DNA of 6,645 nt, taken from the NCBI GenBank assembly GCA_910583685.1, contig CAJTXY010000045.1, positions 1-6,645 on the forward strand, given 5' to 3'. Made by a program: the position numbers and the translations under genes. The stretch is from an uncultured Bacilli bacterium. GTDB taxonomy: Bacteria; Bacillota_I; Bacilli_A; RF39; UBA660. Of this stretch, positions 5,789 through 6,645 are shown one piece after another (position 1 is the stretch's first letter; every line of letters begins with the position of its first letter). The notes beneath the pieces are model-generated. The model was not told the DNA's origin and made no database searches. It worked only from the letters and a program-made list of their open reading frames with translations.

Positions 5789-6645
5789 ATGAAAAAAAGA
5801 GGATTATATTTATTATTAATATCAATACTATTAATAAACCTTTTTGCAGTAGGTTATAAAAAGCTAGAGCAAGAGCCTCAGACGGTTTATCGTGTCTATT
5901 TGAAAGGAAAATCAATAGGACTAATCAAATCAAAAAAAGCTTTGGAAGAATACATTGATAAAGAACAAGAGCATTTAAAAAAGAAGTATAAGGTAGACAA
6001 GGTTTATATTCCAGATGACCTAGATATTGTAAAAGAAATAACATATAATAAAAAAGTTGCAACAACGAAGGCAATATATGAGAAAATTCAAGATAAAACT
6101 CCTTTTACAATTAATGGCTATGCAATAGTAATAAAAGGATTAAAAACACAGAATAATGAAGGGAAAAAAATAACTACAAAAGATCAAACAATTTATGTAT
6201 TAGATCGAAAAGTATTTACAAATTCTTTAGAAAAAGCAATTAAATCTTTTGTCAAAGAAGAAGACTACGAAAATTTTAAAAATGATAAACAAAAAGAAAT
6301 AAAAGATGTTGGTAAAATTATCGAAAATATCTATATTGAAAATAAGATCACTATCAAAAAACAGAATATTCCCGTAACAGCAACGATTTATATGAATGAG
6401 GAAGATTTAAGTAAGTACTTGCTATTTGGAACAACAAAAGAACAACAAAAATATACAGTAAAAGAAGGGGATACCATTCCAGATGTTGCCTTTAATAACA
6501 AAATATCAAATGAAGAATTCTTAATTGCCAACCCCCAATTTAAAGACGAAAGCAGTTTGTTATTCCCTGGACAGGAAGTAACATTAGGGATTTTAAAACC
6601 CCAATTTAATTTAATTGAAGAAGATCACGTTGTAGAATATCAAGA
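5789..6645 (+). CDS. LysM-containing membrane-anchored or secreted cell-wall protein, 3'-partial, probable M23 peptidase
   Basis: The frame is open from ATG 5789 to the window end (285 codons plus 2 bases). It starts MKKRGLYLLLISILLINLF, a signal peptide or signal anchor at residues 4-22 with no clear cleavage box. A lysine-rich region of unknown fold follows (about 30-215). Then comes a LysM domain (about 221-269) starting KYTVKEGDTIPDVA, with IANPQF and LLFPGQEV, which binds peptidoglycan. The last visible residues, LIEEDHVVEYQ, resemble the first strand of a G5 domain. In Bacillota the order anchor-LysM-G5-M23 is typical of peptidoglycan endopeptidases, so a zinc peptidase domain probably lies beyond the window; this is inference, as no catalytic residue is visible. 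The ribosome binding site aggtgat (5778-5784) overlaps the dnaB TAG stop, so the gene is probably cotranscribed with dnaB. Confidence 0.85.
   Translation, partial: MKKRGLYLLLISILLINLFAVGYKKLEQEPQTVYRVYLKGKSIGLIKSKKALEEYIDKEQEHLKKKYKVDKVYIPDDLDIVKEITYNKKVATTKAIYEKIQDKTPFTINGYAIVIKGLKTQNNEGKKITTKDQTIYVLDRKVFTNSLEKAIKSFVKEEDYENFKNDKQKEIKDVGKIIENIYIENKITIKKQNIPVTATIYMNEEDLSKYLLFGTTKEQQKYTVKEGDTIPDVAFNNKISNEEFLIANPQFKDESSLLFPGQEVTLGILKPQFNLIEEDHVVEYQ

Noticed and set aside
1..6645. Mobile element, CRISPR array, tRNA or toxin-antitoxin pair
   Set aside because: Looked for on both strands: no transposase or integrase, no regularly spaced repeats, no tRNA-like cloverleaf and no small gene pair are visible.

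Overview
The window reads as a piece of chromosome from a low-GC Gram-positive bacterium (Bacillota/Firmicutes). The bases are strongly A+T rich, the ribosome binding sites are strong GGAGG or GGTGAT types, and promoters and terminators look like sigma-A and rho-independent types. The gene order (rpsF-ssb-rpsR, then a GdpP-like DHH phosphodiesterase, rplI and dnaB) matches the replication/translation neighbourhood known from Bacilli and Clostridia. TGA is used as a real stop (end of the DHH gene and of rplI), so this is the standard bacterial code, not the Mycoplasma code. All genes are on the + strand. The lineage within Bacillota cannot be fixed from the sequence alone; a gut or host-associated anaerobe is a guess based on the discoidin-type surface protein.

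Layout. (1) 1-1670: the 3' part of a large cell-surface protein with a module before a discoidin (F5/8 type C, CBM32-like) domain, an Ig-like module, a proline-rich linker, a stalk-like domain and a C-terminal membrane anchor. It ends in a strong rho-independent terminator. (2) 1709-1875: a non-coding stretch with an excellent extended -10 promoter and a structured leader. The leader resembles the S6:S18 autoregulatory element and can fold over the rpsF ribosome binding site. (3) 1876-2890: rpsF-ssb-rpsR, closed by a terminator that begins inside the rpsR stop codon. (4) 2923-5779: a second promoter, then a stand-alone DHH-DHHA1 phosphodiesterase, rplI and dnaB. (5) 5789-6645: the 5' part of an anchored or secreted LysM protein that runs off the window and probably continues into G5 and M23 peptidase domains.

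How it fits together. The rpsF and dhh transcription units make ribosomal proteins (S6, S18, L9), replication proteins (SSB, DnaB) and a probable cyclic-dinucleotide phosphodiesterase, with a probable cell-wall protein at the end. Gene spacing is very tight from the DHH gene onward, and each downstream ribosome binding site overlaps the previous stop codon, which suggests translational coupling. The surface protein upstream is a separate unit.

I found no mobile element, CRISPR array, tRNA or rRNA, and nothing that clearly looks like an undescribed system. The points most worth a second look are the leader switch before rpsF, the loss of the whole N-terminal sensor half of the GdpP-like protein, and its altered DHHA1 glycine motif.
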